A stretch of 64,000 bases of DNA from Trichoplax adhaerens. Taxonomy: Eukaryota; Placozoa; Uniplacotomia; Trichoplacea; Trichoplacidae. The DNA is taken from contig NW_002060945.1 in NCBI RefSeq assembly GCF_000150275.1, positions 631,872 to 695,871 of the forward strand, read 5' to 3'. Below the pieces are notes generated by a model. That model had not been told where the DNA came from and did no database searches. It was given only the letters and a program-made list of their open reading frames with translations. The translations under genes were made by a program, and so were the position numbers. Positions 26,501-38,299 of the stretch are shown here, one piece after another. Within the stretch, counting starts at the first letter, position 1, and every line of letters begins with the position of its first letter.

Positions 26501-27620
26501 TTTACACTAGCAATTTTTGTTTATAGTTTAAATACGTGGTATTGCCCTTAAATATCAATTTCTTTACCGTGTCCTTTAATTGAGCTAAAATCATCAACTA
26601 AGATAATTTGATGTATGAGATCCGGTGCGGATCGATCCAATACACTATGAACTGTTCTTAATAAGGTTGATAAAGCTTCGTTATGGAAGACAATCACAAC
26701 GCTAGTCTGTGGTAAATCCTTGGGAAAAACTTGGCTCTTGCATCTAAGAGAAAAGTATAGTCATAAATTCAATACAATATACTGTAAATAACGATATTCC
26801 AGAATTGCCAGATAATTAATCTGCGTAAAATATAGCACTTTGTTGTAAGGTAAATGATTAGGGTTTGAAGCGATATTAACATAATAATATTCTAGATCTA
26901 GTTATCATCAATTTTTAAATAGTCTGAAAAAAATTAAATCCGTAAATCAACAAATTATGATTATGCATGATTAACGTTGCAACATCCTTGATTTATAGTC
27001 AATTTCAAGCTAACATATACAAGATGTTTCAAATCTCTAGGTAGTTCAATTATTGAATGAACGATCATAACTCGTAATCATGATAATTTTTGTATTATTA
27101 TTTATCCATAATGTTTTTCTGAAGACTTTATAATAACTCATCTTTAGATTTGGAATTAGAGGCAAGTTATAGATACTTACAATGAAGGTCTCAAATCGGG
27201 TAAAGTCCTATGCAGTGACATATGATCGCTTGCCCATTGATTAAAGCCATGATTCTTAAAAAGTTTATCACTTTCTGCTTTAGCTTTATCAGGCACAATA
27301 ACACTTTCGCCATTTTCTCCGATAGCGTTTGGATTAAAATTATGCGGTAAAGTAGGTTGGAAAATTAACCGTTTGTTTGGATTAATCGATTGAAGTAGAG
27401 TGTTATTACTATCAGCCATGTGTTGATTGATATCTCTTTTATGGTTAATATTTTTATTTTCCTTTTCAGTACCACTTTCTCTATTTCGATTAGCCTTAAC
27501 TTCCTCAACAGATAAAGTAGTGCCACCTTGCGATTTCGTGTACAGAAGAATGCAAAACCACAGCCCAAGGACTGTATTTAATAGGAAAAGTTGTCGACGT
27601 TTTCTTCTTAAACCAAGCAT
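23522..27620 (-). CDS. Polypeptide N-acetylgalactosaminyltransferase, array copy D
   Basis: Fourth and most upstream array member. Exons (minus): 27620-27181, 26743-26568, 26193-26092, 25965-25692, 25506-25389, 25284-24961, 24674-24576, 23968-23831, 23671-23522, giving 606 aa. A strongly basic N-terminus precedes an anchor (about residues 10-27) and a moderate polar stem. DxH is at D253/H255, WGGEN at 360-364 and the VGH histidine at H388; the lectin domain is 479-606. One conserved tryptophan of the nucleotide-sugar-binding region (the W of the NEAW block) is replaced by Leu171 through a one-base change of codon type. The lectin alpha repeat has CLN in place of CLD. Otherwise the core is intact. 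The donor of exon 5 (gtcagc) is unusual but in phase. Confidence 0.93.
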
Positions 27621-30600
27621 ATTTTATTGTTCTTGTCTAAAATTTTAATTTACATGAAGAATCCCAATACCAGGTGGTAAATCAATTTAAAGCCTTTCTA
27701 GCAGATCTATATCGAGAAAAAATTAATAACGAATGAGTGACAAACTAGGTATTACTTATAATTTTATAAATCTGGAATACGCAACCAAGCACTTACACCT
27801 TAGCCAATATAACTAAATTTTGAATATTACGGCACTATAAGCTAAAATATGCCCTTATCACCTCACTATTTCCTTATAGAAGCACAAATTTAAAACGCCA
27901 TATATCCTGTATGTGTCAACTATAGCTCCTATATCTTGTCTCTTACTACTCTATTTGATTTGCTGTAGCCTCGGTATAAATATAAGTCAGCAGTATAATT
28001 GTCACAGTACCGATATCTAAATTTTCCATTAAAGAAGAATTACTAGTCTACGACTAAGGGCAACTTGTAATCAAGAAAAAGTTATAGAGCATCTTTAATT
28101 AAAGTTTATTAGACGAGTATTTTATACATGATTCATGAACTCTCTGCTTTTGTAACAATACTAATTGCGGAATGATGACGTTGCAAGATGAAAATAGTTG
28201 ATACAGCATTGATTTCTTGATAAGTGAATAGAAGATTTTTATGCCTACAGAATTTGTAATAGCGATACTCTACTATTATAGAATCAGGTGATATCAGAAA
28301 GATATTAGGCAGTCGTTGCTAAGATTTAAAAAAATTTTACTAGTTATTCATCGGAAATTGTCTAAATGAAGTAACTAATATTGCAATTAGCCAGTATAGA
28401 ATTGCTGAGAAAGTTTGTATGAAAAGCTTTACTCTATTCAACCGGTAGCTTTACTAACAAAAGCGGTAACACTCGATGAAAAATGAAATAGGCAATATAT
28501 TTCTAAATAAGTTTCGTAGAGTAATATAAAATTCATTAATTTATTCTCTTGATTTATCCTTTTAGGTATATACTGTAAACTCGCATTAGATATAGATCCT
28601 CTCAGTGAAACACTGGACAAATTTGTCAGTTAAAAATTTTAACATTTCATACTTACATTAGAGCTTCTTTTGCTAAATTCAGAATGTCAATTAATTCACT
28701 AATATGGATGGTGGCGCTTTAAAAAAGTGAAATAAGGAATATCATGCAAGCAGTTTACAGATATTGATGCAAAATCAACTCATCTTCCGTTTACCAGATT
28801 ATAAATTATCAATAACTATTTACTACTAGTGATGTATTTGTGAATTCTATCAGTTAAAACATCTTCAACATTCCACCACTATATTACAACCTCTCTGTTG
28901 CTGTAGTATGTTCAGTTGTGATAATGAGCTATAATGTTACTTGAAAACTATGAATTTTCCGTACATCTGTTACAGCTTTATATAATTATTTCGTGCGTAA
29001 TACTATAATAAGAGTAAAGAATTAAACCACGACGCTTACCCACGTGCAGGTAAATTAACCTCTTGTTCACCAATTCTATTAAATAATTTACTTTACGTAT
29101 ACCAATTACCAGTATCAGATTGAATGGTAAATACTATTTACCATTGTCCGTGAAGCATTTGCTGAGGGACTTTTGTATCTTTATAGCATTGCTGATAAAG
29201 TAATTTCCCCAGTTACGTAGCAAAGGATTGGTATTATAGATTCAAGTCTTACAATTTGCCTTTGAAGGCACAATTATTAATCGCCCAGCCTAAGATTAAG
29301 GTTGAGTTTATTATACAGGAAATTAAAATGCTTCTTTTTGGATGATGTTTTAAATGAGATTAATAAATACTTACGTCTGTAAATTTTTCTATTCAATCTA
29401 CTAATGATCGCATTTGGTTAACAAATGTAACAAATTTGTGTCTAGGTATTAATTTATTACGAAAGTATCATAACTATGCAATAAATAATGGTTTTCTCAC
29501 CTATTGATTTGCAATTGGATTTATAAGTACGAGCATAAATATATATCGAAAAATTAGTTTTATTAAACTTATTAAAGATTATGTTCGATTAGCAAATGTA
29601 ATTAATTTGCATCTACGTATTAATTCGTTATAAAAATATTAACGATACTTTAAAAGATGTCCTCGTCTATCTATACCTTTATAATTTAAAATTCATTTTT
29701 ATTTCTCTATGCGATGAAAATAGGTGCTTGAGATGAATTGACTACCAAAAAGTACTGTACTAGCGAATTAGGTAATGCGGGTATTTGGATCTCATGAGTA
29801 AATTTTACACAAAAAATAAATTATATATAAGATTTACTATTAGTAATTATAACTATAGTGTTGCAAATTAATCCAGTTGATAAGAGGTTCATGTCTAGGA
29901 TTGCAATGCTTTGAAATGTACGGTACTAGTACATAAATAACAAATTGTTTACTTTCTCACTTTTCTTATAATATCAGAAACAGTATTGTTAAATGCTATC
30001 TAGTTTATAATCATAGCACCAATCTATAAAGCGTGAACATCATTTACTTGTATTGGTTTTGCTATCCTGACTCATGACAACGTATGCAACTGATTAAGCA
30101 TCGTAATAGTGGTTAGGTACGTAGACTTGACTACAAGTTAGTGCAGTTTCTAAGAAACACGCATCATCAATAAACATCTGTTACCTTTCTGTACTTAATA
30201 ATTATATAATTAACTATCAACAGTAACAGTTTATAGTAAAGAGTTCAAGAATATCAGTGCTTTATAGCATGTAGAATGCCATCTTACTATATTTACATCT
30301 GTTTACGGTTCGGTTTAAGATAATTACGTTATACTACTGCATCTAGGTATCGCAATATTATGTTCTGAATTCTAAATTAACTACATAAAGAAAATACTAT
30401 TTCTGGTACGATGCTGATATTAAAGTATATTCGTACTATAGATGTTCACACAGTGGCATATACGTACGTATACCAGACCTAAGCGTATGAAAACACGTTT
30501 GGTAGTCTGACGGACATATGTACATTTGCGTACAACCAGCTACTGTATTCCGTCCTAACGATCACACATAGTTATTCGCTTATGTTTTCCAATGTTATTG

Positions 30601-31097
30601 ATATCCGTATATTTTATATAGTAGTTAAAAACAGTTGATCTTTCGTAATCGTATTTATAATAAATAGAAACTAAGATCATTAGTGGTAGTATGTGAAAGT
30701 TTACGCGTATAGCCGTTTATTTGTCAGTTTGCGAAATTTTCTTCGTGTCGTTACAAGATTACTCCAAAGATGCAAATTAAGGAATACCAGCTTGTTCTCA
30801 CATGGCAAGAACAATTGCGAATTCTAGCTGCTAATCTACTAGAAAATACGCAGTAAATTGACTCACTGTCTCAGATCTGTTGCTAAAATGTTTTATTTGG
30901 TTAACTAATATGATAATAGTTAGTAAGTATTGCAGAGTCGATAGTTATATAATATCAGAATGAGAACAGATATTTTAATTAAAAGAACTTTCAACGATAG
31001 TAACCAAGGCTATCTCATGATGCAGGTAATCATGCATACGAATGCAACTGACGCAGACCTCACAAAATTTTTGCAGCTATGTATGGGCGATTCATCT
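27621..31097. other. Long AT-rich spacer between GALNT array and HSP60
   Basis: No coding exon or RNA gene is visible in these 3.5 kb. Open frames are short and lack splice context. The right part should contain the HSP60 3' UTR. Confidence 0.6.
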
Positions 31098-33548
31098 TTA
31101 CATCATACCTCCCATACCTCCCATACCACCCATTCCGCCCATTCCACCGCCGGGCATTGCAGGCATATCTTTTTCTTCCTTTGGCATTTCTACTACTACA
31201 CATTCAGCGGTCGACAGTAATGATGCTACACCAGCGGCATCGGTTATAGCGGTGCGGACAACCTTCGTCGGATCAATGATACCATTTTTCATCATGTCTA
31301 CAAAATTGTTACTTGCGGCATCGTAGCCAATTTCTGAGGAGGATTTCATTATTTGGTCTACAATTATTGCTCCTTCCATTCCAGCGTTGGATGCAATGGT
31401 TGAGCAAGGGCTACGCAACGCTTTACGGATTATCTCAACACCAATTCGTTGATCTTCATTATCAGTTTTGATGCTATCCAAACTTGCATCACATCGTAGC
31501 AAAGCTACACCTCCTCCAGGTACAATACCTTCTTCAACTGCGGCACGAGTGGCATTCAAGGCATCATTAACGCGATCCTTCTTTTCATTTACTTCAACTT
31601 CACTATATCCACCGACCTACCAAATAAAACATAATCATGAGAATCTGGTACAAAACACATCATAGTTTGCTATCGTAGAAAATACCTTTAAAACAGCAAC
31701 ACCGTTAGAAAGTTTAGCCAGGCGTTCGTTTAGTTTTTCACGTTCGTAATCGGAAGTGGTACTTTCTATATCTTCCTGTAATTGTTGGACACGAGCTTCA
31801 AGGGCTTGTGGATCACCTCTGCCTCGTAAGATGAGTGTATCATCCTTAGTAATAACAATTTCTCCAACAATGCCAAGGTCCTGCTGTTGAATATCTTCAA
31901 TCTTAGTGTCTATGGCTTCATCTCCAAAAACCTATTCAACAAGAAAATAACACCAAAATTTTATACCTACTAACGTGTTAATAGTTTATAAATTTAAAAC
32001 GTACTAACCATTCCACCAGTAGCAACAGCAATATCATGCAAAGTACTCTTTCTGTTATCTCCAAAACCTGGTGCTTTAACAGCGGCTACTTGTAATCCAA
32101 CCTTGAGTCTAGAGAATTCGATAGAACGGTGAGTAATTTGCGCATTATGAGCTAATAATAAACAATGCTATACAGTGTATTTACAACGGGAAAATACCTA
32201 TTGAGTACTAAAGTACTTAATGCTTCACCATCAATATCTTCTGCAATAATAACTAGAGGCTTGCGATTGGTGTTGGCAATCTCTAATGCTGGTACAATTT
32301 GTTGAACGCTAGATATTTTCTTTTCACATAATAATAAGAGAGCATCCTGATATTCTACTTTCTGACCTATAAGGATGTGAACGGCAGAAAATAAATGATA
32401 CAATAAATCAGAAAGTGCTTCGGTTGAGGGATAGTTGTATAACAGCATCTGTTCTTACCTTTGCTAGTATTTATAAAATACGGAGAGATAAAACCACGAT
32501 CGAACTTCATGCCCTCGATGACTTCCAATTCATCTTTCATTGTTTTGCCATCCTTAACTGTTATCACACCTGTTCTTCCGACTGCTTTCATCGCAGAAGA
32601 AATAAGGTCTCCTATTTCTTTATCTCCATTCGCGGAGATCGTTGCTACCTGTAGTATTAATAATCACAAGATATTGACTTTTTTTATCACAACTATACAG
32701 TACGTGGTCAATTATACCAACCTGGGCAATTTCTTCAGGTGTTGTAACTGGCTTAGAAAGCTGTTTCAGTTGTTCGACTACAACTTCAACAGCCGACATG
32801 ATACCTATGAAAATTACGGATAGATAAATAGCATGAGATGTTTATTGTACGTAACACTAGTACTGTAATCTTACAACTTTTAAAAGTCAATAGCTACAAG
32901 ATTTTGGTTACTATTTTAGAGCTAGTAACCTCGTCTAACATCCTGTGGATTTGCACCCATGGAAACCTTCTTAAAACCTTCGGTTGCAATTGCACGAGCT
33001 AAAACAGTAGCAGTAGTGGTACCATCACCAGCTTCTTCATTTGTATTATTGGCAACATCTTGAACTAAACGTGCTCCAATATTATTCACCTTATCAGGCA
33101 GTTCGATTCCTTTGGCTACAGTTACACCGTCCTTGGTAATTTTCGGTCCACCCCAAGATTGTTCCAATATAACATTGCGACCCTGTATCAAGTAATAGAA
33201 AGATTAGGTACTAAATTAGTGGATGTACATTACATTATTTACAAATACAGCGCAAGGCAATGCACTAAAAGAATAGTTCATTAAGTTTTCCAAGTATAAT
33301 TGGGTATTGCCCAATACTCAATTTCAACAACATGCATCTTTCAATCCAGTATAGCATAGAATAGTGCTTACCTTTGGACCCATAGTAACAGCTACGGCAT
33401 CAGCTAAGACATTAACACCTTTGATCATTTGGCTACTTGCTTCTACGCCGAACTTTACCTCTTTGGCATAATTTCTAGCTAATTGCGATCTTACAATAGG
33501 GCTAACGGCATTTAATGCCGGTCGAATCATATCACGTAGACGATACAT
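31098..33548 (-). CDS. HSPD1: Mitochondrial chaperonin HSP60
   Basis: Group I chaperonin of the mitochondrial matrix that folds imported proteins with ATP and the HSP10 lid. Exons (minus): 33548-33372, 33182-32930, 32804-32722, 32648-32459, 32366-32198, 32108-32009, 31931-31686, 31616-31098, giving 578 aa, close to the human length. The first ~25 residues form a basic, Ser/Arg-rich mitochondrial presequence ending near [11 protein letters not shown]. Diagnostic features include the ATP-site AGDGTTTA block in exon 2, the LVLNRLKVGL stretch in the apical domain, [10 protein letters not shown], the PGGG motif in the last exon and the C-terminal Gly-Gly-Met repeat. Seven introns exclude bacterial contamination. 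The gene is head to head with HSP10, and a heat-shock element lies in the shared upstream region. Confidence 0.97.
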
Positions 33549-35400
33549 CCTACTGATAATTGAATTACATACGCGTATAAGTCAGTGATGAATTGCTATC
33601 ACATTTTACATTATTCACATAATACGTGAATAGTTAGATTAAATGATTCTTAGTCGTGAGATTGTAACTGCTTTCAAAAAAACATTTACTTTGCAAGGCA
33701 GTATCATACGTGTATAGCTGTAGGTAACAGATGAGGGGTAAACTATTAGTTTTATGATAAATTAGCCAAGAATGGCGTAAATATAAGTTCAGTGCATGAA
33801 AGCATCGACTTCTAGTAGTCGATGATTAAAGTAAAGTAAATCGGTACTATAAACGATCAGTTGTGTGTGATATGAGTGACTGTATGATAGCTAAATGCAG
33901 GTATTGTTGGAATGAAAATGTACTCGATTAGTAATTTCATGGATGAAATGGAAGAAAATCGAGAGCTGACATCAACCCAAGCAGTACAACAACAGCAGAC
34001 TTGTATTCCGTATAATCCTTGCTTTTCAACAAACGAGCGAAGAAAGTGGTCAAGACTTTGTGCCTTATACTGCACAGTCTATGTAGAACATGCAGACTTG
34101 CATCATCCTTAGTTGGCCGGTAATGCTGTATCAGTAAGCACATCGGCCAGTATTTTTAGTTACCCTGTATGCGGTAGCTGATGTCTAGAACATCATTTTT
34201 GATTCTATTGAGAATAAGATTTTTATCATCCAGCTGGACATTGCCGCTAATGTTGGAACTACTACTACTATCATGGACTACTAAATACGTATAGTATTCC
34301 CTTGAGGGTATATTCATTCTTGGTAGAATCCAGTGGATGTACAGTAATTGATTGAAAACCTGGTTGAAGTCTGATTCGTTTTCTAGCGCATTACTTTTTA
34401 AGCTTAATCGCTGTGATAGTCAATGAGGAAGGTAGAGAAGAAGTGGTGAAATGGTTGAGAGTACATTATTACTATTGATTTACTGACATTAGTAAGCTAC
34501 TAGTCTTTACTACACATCTAGAGGAGTGTGAGATCGACGTGAATCAACGTCTTTGCAACTTGTTGCAAAGGATAAGATCAATCGATCCATGAAACATCCA
34601 ATCGTGTCGCAGAGTATGTGCTACAACTACGTTGCTGCAAGTGTGCAAAGTAATATATTGCAGTAGAGAATTAGGTTGGGTCAATGTAGCACAGGTAGGA
34701 TTGATTTCTTCCTTGTGGAAAAAAAATGAATGATAATATTACTCTATCTCAATCCACCTATAGGCATTGGAAATTGCACCATGAATACTTGCTCAAGGCC
34801 TGTGTCATGCTGTCAATGCGTAGGAGTAACATACTGGAGTAGACTAGACTATAGACCTTGTAAAGTTAGTACAGTGCAGAGGGCCACAAAAAAAGGGGAA
34901 AATGCAAAAATGGAATCCATGTCACCGAGAATTGCAAAATAATTCCACACCAATCCTATTATCCCTTCAACTAAATCGTAGTAGCCAAATTGTAAGCCTC
35001 GTTTGTAAGGAATAAAATGCATGCATTGCACTTACCGGCCGTTTTTCAGCTGTGAATAACGAGGAAGAAGAATATCACTGGAGAAAAGGAAGCGCTCCAA
35101 CGGTTAGTGAAATGCCCAATGACTTGATCACTCAATGCTCAATTTGCAGCAAAACCTGCTAGGTGATGCAACGTGCCAATGACGCAACACGGCTCACCTT
35201 TAAAGGGACGCTTGGTACAGGCGTGTTATCTCGCGACGTACTACGCACGACCTTTAATCAGCGTGACACATGTGTCATGGTGTAGTACAGTACGATACAT
35301 TGTTCAGTGAACAGTGTTATCATACAGACAGACGTTCCGTATGGCCAATCCGAGTCCTGGCTGTTCCACTACCGTGACCGTATCTGCACACACGTGCAAC

Positions 35401-35418
35401 GAAAATTCCAGAACATTG
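35401..35418. promoter_or_regulatory. Heat-shock element (HSF binding site)
   Basis: The sequence reads GAA-aa-TTC-ca-GAA-ca-TTg: three perfect and one near-perfect alternating HSE units with exact 2-base spacing. Three contiguous units are what an HSF trimer binds. It lies between the head-to-head HSP60 and HSP10 genes, the expected place for shared heat-shock control. Binding itself is inferred. Confidence 0.8.
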
Positions 35419-35454
35419 ATTCCATTCCTAAACTACAGTAGGACGGCTGCCGGC

Positions 35455-35600
35455 TGGACATACAGTACAGTACTGTAAAGCGTACAGTACAGTACTGTAC
35501 TGTACACCACGCGCTGTCAACCACTGTACGGTACTGTACTGTACGAAGTCTACAGTGTACAGTACACTTCTGTACAAGCATTGTAGGTACTGTACAGTTA
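35455..35600. repeat. Cluster of GTAC-centred palindromes
   Basis: Within about 145 bp the motifs TACAGTACTGTA, ACTGTACAGT and close variants occur repeatedly on both strands. One segment, 35482-35505, is a perfect 24-bp palindrome. Together they could fold into short hairpins. Smaller clusters of the same motif occur at 42840-42930, 43464, 45723, 51459 and 57514. Confidence 0.85.
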
Positions 35601-36798
35601 CATATGTTCCACTCAATCAAGGGTCAACCAACTCCACCGACACAAATCATACTAGAAAGAAACGCCATTAGTATACAATACTGCAAGTCGACAAAAAGCC
35701 AGTCAAAGCTAGTCTAGCGACGTTATTTAGCACGGCCAAGGGCGATTTCATCAGAAAGGTAGTTGGACTTTTCAATCTGATCCGAGCAAGAAGAAGCAAA
35801 ATCTCGATATGGTATGATTTGCATGATGGTCAATATCCATTATAGTATGAGTAATTTGATGTTCGAGTAGACGAGTACAATAGCTTATCTTGATATCTGG
35901 AAATAGTTTTCAATGACATGCACCTCCATTGGAGCTGACAGTCTGAGACAAATTGTCGCCATTGCAGCTCGTATGCTAGGAGATTGCAGTCATAATCGTT
36001 GACTCATAGTTGGTAGCAAAGATCCCATCAAGTTATTCAGTATTCACACTACATACTAGAGCCAAACACTGATAGTACTTGTCATTAGAAATAGCGCTGC
36101 AATGTTGCTTGTTGTACACACAGTTTAGTGATTTACTGTAGTGCCTTTTAACTTAGTTATGGTATGCTAGCATGACTGCCTGGTCAGCATTGAATGTCAT
36201 ACTTTAAAAAGTAGTATTGAACTTGGTTAGTAGCACATGTGAAGACGTAGATAGCATTTGCTATAGTGCACTTCATTTCCTTGATAGAATGGTCACTCTA
36301 ATTACTCCATGCTGTAACTCAATTACTAAACGAGTTGGCTACATGCTAAGCATGCTGCTAGCATACCTGTACATGTGGTTAGCGCATTATGATTACAGTA
36401 CCAGGAATGGTTGACAGTATTTACTGTTAAAGTAAGACAGTCACTGGCTCATTCATAACTACAGTACTGCGCGGCTGGTGAATGCATATTGCAAGCATGA
36501 ATTTAATCATTTACAAACCTAATTTATAATTCGTTTATACAGTACAGTACGATTGTCGGGGCCCACAGTAAGGTAGACTAGCAATAACGGCTGCTTTGCA
36601 TGCATGAACAATTTCAACTGTCTTTGAATTGCCCATGGTATACTCTTTACTTGATAGATGCTGCTCAAATATGAGCGTAGTAATAATTTAGACTCAATTG
36701 ATAGCAATATAGAATGTACTACTGCAGAGAGAAAAATTGACTAATTGTGATTATTTTACTCGTTATTTATAAGCTTGTATTCAATTTTCAACTTTTAG

Positions 36799-37558
36799 GC
36801 TGCTTTACGAAACTTCAAACCGCTATTTGATAGGGTATTAATAGAAAAATTTGCTGCAGCAACGGTACGTACTTTCATCATGTATTGGCTTATTCAATCA
36901 CGCTACAATTTACTGTATATAACGTATGACACAGCAGTCTTGGATCAAAGTTTTAAAACCTTTGATATCCTTATACGTAAATAGATCAGATTCGTAGATT
37001 AACCCTTTAAGGTTAACTTGTCACTGCTGTGGTGATCGAGAGCTAAAGTAGTCAACGATTGCGTATACGATATAGTTAAAATGCAGTGTAAACCTGCAGC
37101 TACATAGTATACCTATATTCAGGGTAAAGGTTGTCATTGATTTTGCGTATCATTGTTTGAAAAGAAATCAAAAGGTGGCGTACTTTTGCCAGAAGCTTCC
37201 CTAGGCAAAGTTCTTAAGGGAACTGTCGTTGCCACTGGACCAGGAAATGTGAACGAGGTACATGAATTACTTAAAAGCTATTCAATATTATCAGCAGATA
37301 CTCTTGGTACTTACTACGCTTCAAAATTTTTGTAGAAAGGAGACTTGATCCCTACCTCGGTGAAAGTTGGTGATAAAGTTATGTTACCTGAATACGGTGG
37401 CACTAAATTGAATATGGAGGATAAGGTTCGTACTTTAGGTTTCTTTGTTTTCTAAGCTTATAACGTCAAGGTTAACTATTTTATAACTTTTATTTATTCA
37501 ACTTTAGGAATTGTACTTGTACCGTGACGGCGATCTCTTAGGAGTATTTACCGATTAA
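36799..37558 (+). CDS. HSPE1: Mitochondrial co-chaperonin HSP10 (start exon not located)
   Basis: Heptameric lid of the HSP60 chaperonin in the mitochondrial matrix. Exons (plus): 36799-36864, 37165-37257, 37336-37425, 37508-37558 encode 99 residues in frame. Diagnostic blocks are PLFDRVLIEK at the start, the GroES mobile loop KGGVLLPEASLGKV, VVATGPG, VKVGDKVMLPEYGGT and YRDGDLLG near the end. The first of these exons begins in phase 0 with Ala-Ala, so an upstream exon carrying the initiator ATG is missing. In animals this exon encodes only one or two residues. The best of several ATG-gt candidates is at 35809-35811, about 390 bp after the heat-shock element, but this is a guess. Confidence 0.93.
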
Positions 37559-38299
37559 GAAATGAAAAAATACAGTAGTAAATTAAGTATGATCATGCAA
37601 TAGTAACAACTTCGTTTCCCAGCTTATGGCGGCGTTTTAAAATATTCATCGTTTACTAGAATGTACTATTTGCAACCTTAACGTCAGGCAATATAATGAA
37701 CACGAGTTGTAGCTATTGACTTAAGAAAAGGCTGACTTTGTTAATAAAGATTTCTTGTCTAAAGATGTCTTTGATTTGTCAATAGTGCATTTACTATAGT
37801 ATGAAGCTTACAAAATATTACAAGATGTTATACACCGAAAGCGATATGAAAATAACTAAAAGAGTAGAATTTTTGACGATTCCAGTGTAACATTAACTAC
37901 ATAGTACGCTAAAATACAATACGACCAAAATAGAAAAGTATTTGATACAAGTTATAAAGGCAAATATTTAGCCATTACTACCCAACATAGGGCTAAGGGT
38001 TTTTTGCATCAATAAGATTTTTAGCTGTCCTGAACCTCTTTCAATGATCATGCTAAAAGGCAGGCTTAATCATCAGCACTAATACCCACATATAAAATCG
38101 ATAACAGAATTTTATCTGTAAATAAAATAGATTACCAGCCGGTAGTCTACGCAAAATGCTACTTTATTCATCACAACACGGCACCATATAGATGATAAAA
38201 GATTAGCTAGTCATAAATGATTAAATCAAATGCATGAAAACAAGTTTTACCTACTAAAGGATTAACTACAAAAGCCTAATGGTTAAAATAGTTGCTCAA
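37559..38299. other. Convergent 3' spacer between HSP10 and citrate synthase
   Basis: The two genes point towards each other across 741 bp. No exon or repeat is seen. The sequence should contain both 3' UTRs and poly(A) sites. Confidence 0.6.

Larger units (their letters stand above)
33549..36798. other. Upstream region shared by HSP60 and HSP10
   Basis: This 3.2-kb gap separates the HSP60 start codon from the first secure HSP10 exon, so it should hold a bidirectional promoter, 5' UTR exons and the missing HSP10 start exon. The G+C-richest part (about 35040-35540) contains CCAAT-type boxes near 35118, 35185 and 35344, a heat-shock element at 35401 and a dense field of GTAC palindromes. No other coding exon is evident. 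Confidence 0.6.

Noticed and set aside
31042-31326. Pro/Ile/Thr-rich plus-strand frames opposite the HSP60 tail
   Set aside because: They are antisense readings of the Gly-Gly-Met repeat codons of HSP60.
31098-33548. Bacterial groEL contamination
   Set aside because: Seven spliceosomal introns, a mitochondrial presequence and the neighbouring split genes show it is nuclear.
35369-35620. Open frames across the palindrome field
   Set aside because: Low-complexity GTAC repeats lower the stop frequency; translations are Cys/Thr/Val/Tyr-rich artefacts on both strands.
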